Under the pieces are notes generated by a model that ran no database searches, was not told where the DNA came from, and saw nothing but the letters and a program-made list of their open reading frames with translations. The position numbers and the translations under genes are program-made. DNA of 64,000 nucleotides from an uncultured Porphyromonadaceae bacterium (GTDB lineage: Bacteria; Bacteroidota; Bacteroidia; Bacteroidales; Muribaculaceae), in NCBI GenBank assembly GCA_947643665.1, contig CANRWW010000008.1, positions 1 through 64,000 of the forward strand, read 5' to 3'. This document shows, in pieces, positions 63,085 through 64,000 of this stretch. Position 1 is the first letter of the stretch; every line of letters starts with the position of its first letter.

Positions 63085-64000
63085 ATGCATTATATAGGAA
63101 TAGACATCGGCACAAGCTCTATCTGCGGCGTAGCTTACAACCCTGAAACTAAAGAATTGTCTACTGCCATTAGAACAAACAACTCGGCGATACCCTCAAA
63201 TCGGCAGGACGAAAAAATGCAGGATCCCGCAAAAATAATGGAGTGCGTCCATGCAATACTGAAAGAGTTGGCCAAAGGCTGTAACACCGTGGCCTCCATT
63301 GGAATAACCGGCCAGATGCATGGCATATTGTATGTAGACCGTAACGGCAAAGCGGCAAGCCCGCTCTTCACCTGGCAGGACGGCCGCGGCAACCGCCGCA
63401 TGGCAGAGGGAACAACTTATGCAGAACACCTGACAGCCGCAGGAGGATACCAATCAGCTACAGGCTACGGCCTTGTAACCCACTTTTATAACTCCCGTAA
63501 CAACCTCGTGCCCCGTGACGCATGCAAAATATGCACCATAATGGATTATGCGGCAATGCAACTGACAAGACGGCGCACTCCGCTCACCGACTATTCCAAC
63601 GGCGCTTCACTCGGATTTTTCAACAAAAAGCGACTGCAATTCGACCTCGGCGCACTCTCCGCAGCCGGCATCGGTTGCGAGATACTCCCGGAGATAGCAC
63701 CATCGGCAACTTTAGCCGGATATTACAAAAATATTCCCGTATATTCCGCCATAGGCGATAACCAGGCCGCATTCATCGGATCAGTCAGGGACCGTGATAC
63801 AGATGTACATATAACCGTAGGAACCAGCAGCCAGATTTCGGTATATTCCCCCGGATATTTAGAAATCCCTACACTTGACACACGCCCATTGCCCGGGGGA
63901 GGATATATAATCGCAGGAGCCGAACTGTGCGGCGGATATTCGTTCACCATCCTAAAGAACTTTTTCGCGGAAACCGCACGGCTTATCTTCGGGAAAAACA
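63085..64000 (+). CDS. FGGY-family carbohydrate kinase (incomplete at window end)
   Basis: The first 305 residues are in the window; the gene runs off the end. The N-terminal phosphate-binding motif YIGIDIGTSSICGVAYN, the substrate-side GITGQMHGILYVDRNG, TWQDGRG, and the second nucleotide segment SAIGDNQAAFIGS with the phosphate loop VTVGTSSQIS are all visible. FGGY kinases phosphorylate sugars such as xylulose, ribulose, gluconate or sedoheptulose; the GQMHG motif recalls xylulokinase/sedoheptulokinase types. It follows the regulator by 16 bases and is probably cotranscribed with it, making a sugar locus with the GH32-like genes. Confidence 0.85.
   Translation, partial: MHYIGIDIGTSSICGVAYNPETKELSTAIRTNNSAIPSNRQDEKMQDPAKIMECVHAILKELAKGCNTVASIGITGQMHGILYVDRNGKAASPLFTWQDGRGNRRMAEGTTYAEHLTAAGGYQSATGYGLVTHFYNSRNNLVPRDACKICTIMDYAAMQLTRRRTPLTDYSNGASLGFFNKKRLQFDLGALSAAGIGCEILPEIAPSATLAGYYKNIPVYSAIGDNQAAFIGSVRDRDTDVHITVGTSSQISVYSPGYLEIPTLDTRPLPGGGYIIAGAELCGGYSFTILKNFFAETARLIFGKN

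Noticed and set aside
1-64000. tRNA, rRNA, CRISPR arrays, intact transposases or prophage genes
   Set aside because: None was found by eye in the intergenic regions or among the proteins; a covariance-model search would be needed to exclude tRNAs.

Overview
The window reads as chromosome of a Bacteroidales bacterium, most likely of the Muribaculaceae (S24-7) or a near relative. Three things point there: many upstream regions carry the Bacteroidetes promoter pair (TTTG/TTG near -33 and TAnnTTTG near -7) and no clear Shine-Dalgarno sequences; the gene families are typical of the order (fused MurF-alanine racemase, DUF4105, DUF3472, GSCFA, long SecA with a SEC-C tail, folP-cdaA pair, many SPII lipoproteins); and several large secreted proteins end in a Por/T9SS-like C-terminal tail. 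The family-level placement is inference. I saw no rRNA, tRNA, CRISPR array or intact insertion sequence.

Layout. 1-13.4 kb: a VanZ-like membrane protein, a TlpA-type lipoprotein, a first acyl-CoA ligase, two surface lipoproteins, a hexapeptide acetyltransferase, then typA, hisS, an outer-membrane barrel, a family 25 glycosyltransferase and a DUF3472 protein. 13.4-20.8 kb: two tandem giant secreted fibronectin-type/adhesin-like proteins on the minus strand. 21-29.8 kb: EamA transporter, guanine deaminase-like enzyme, tilS with a MINPP-like phosphatase, a divergent TPR-folP-cdaA run, a possible structured RNA, a thioredoxin lipoprotein and mdh. 30-40.4 kb: a patatin/beta-barrel protein, DUF805 protein, second acyl-CoA ligase, a PorE-like OmpA/beta-propeller lipoprotein, GSCFA protein and murF-alr. 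40.6-51.4 kb: a secreted duplicated-domain protein, DUF4105 protein, an alkaline-phosphatase-fold protein that has lost its catalytic residues, secA and a coiled-coil membrane protein. 51.4-56.4 kb is the accessory part: a four-helix-bundle gene enclosed by inverted repeats, a large cation/proton antiporter, and a twice-repeated module of C10 peptidase remnant plus lipoprotein. 56.5-64 kb: guaA, then a sugar locus with two GH32-like secreted proteins divergent from a GntR/LacI-type regulator and an FGGY kinase that runs off the end.

The most interesting signals are (a) the inverted-repeat-bounded four-helix-bundle cassette between the coiled-coil gene and the antiporter, (b) the duplicated C10 remnant/lipoprotein module with translational coupling, (c) the pseudo-phosphatase next to secA, (d) a repeated TTTACA operator-like array between the GH32 operon and its putative regulator, (e) a PorE-like protein together with proteins carrying T9SS-like tails, and (f) an unexplained fold-rich intergenic stretch downstream of cdaA. 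All calls are from reading the sequence; no database search was possible.
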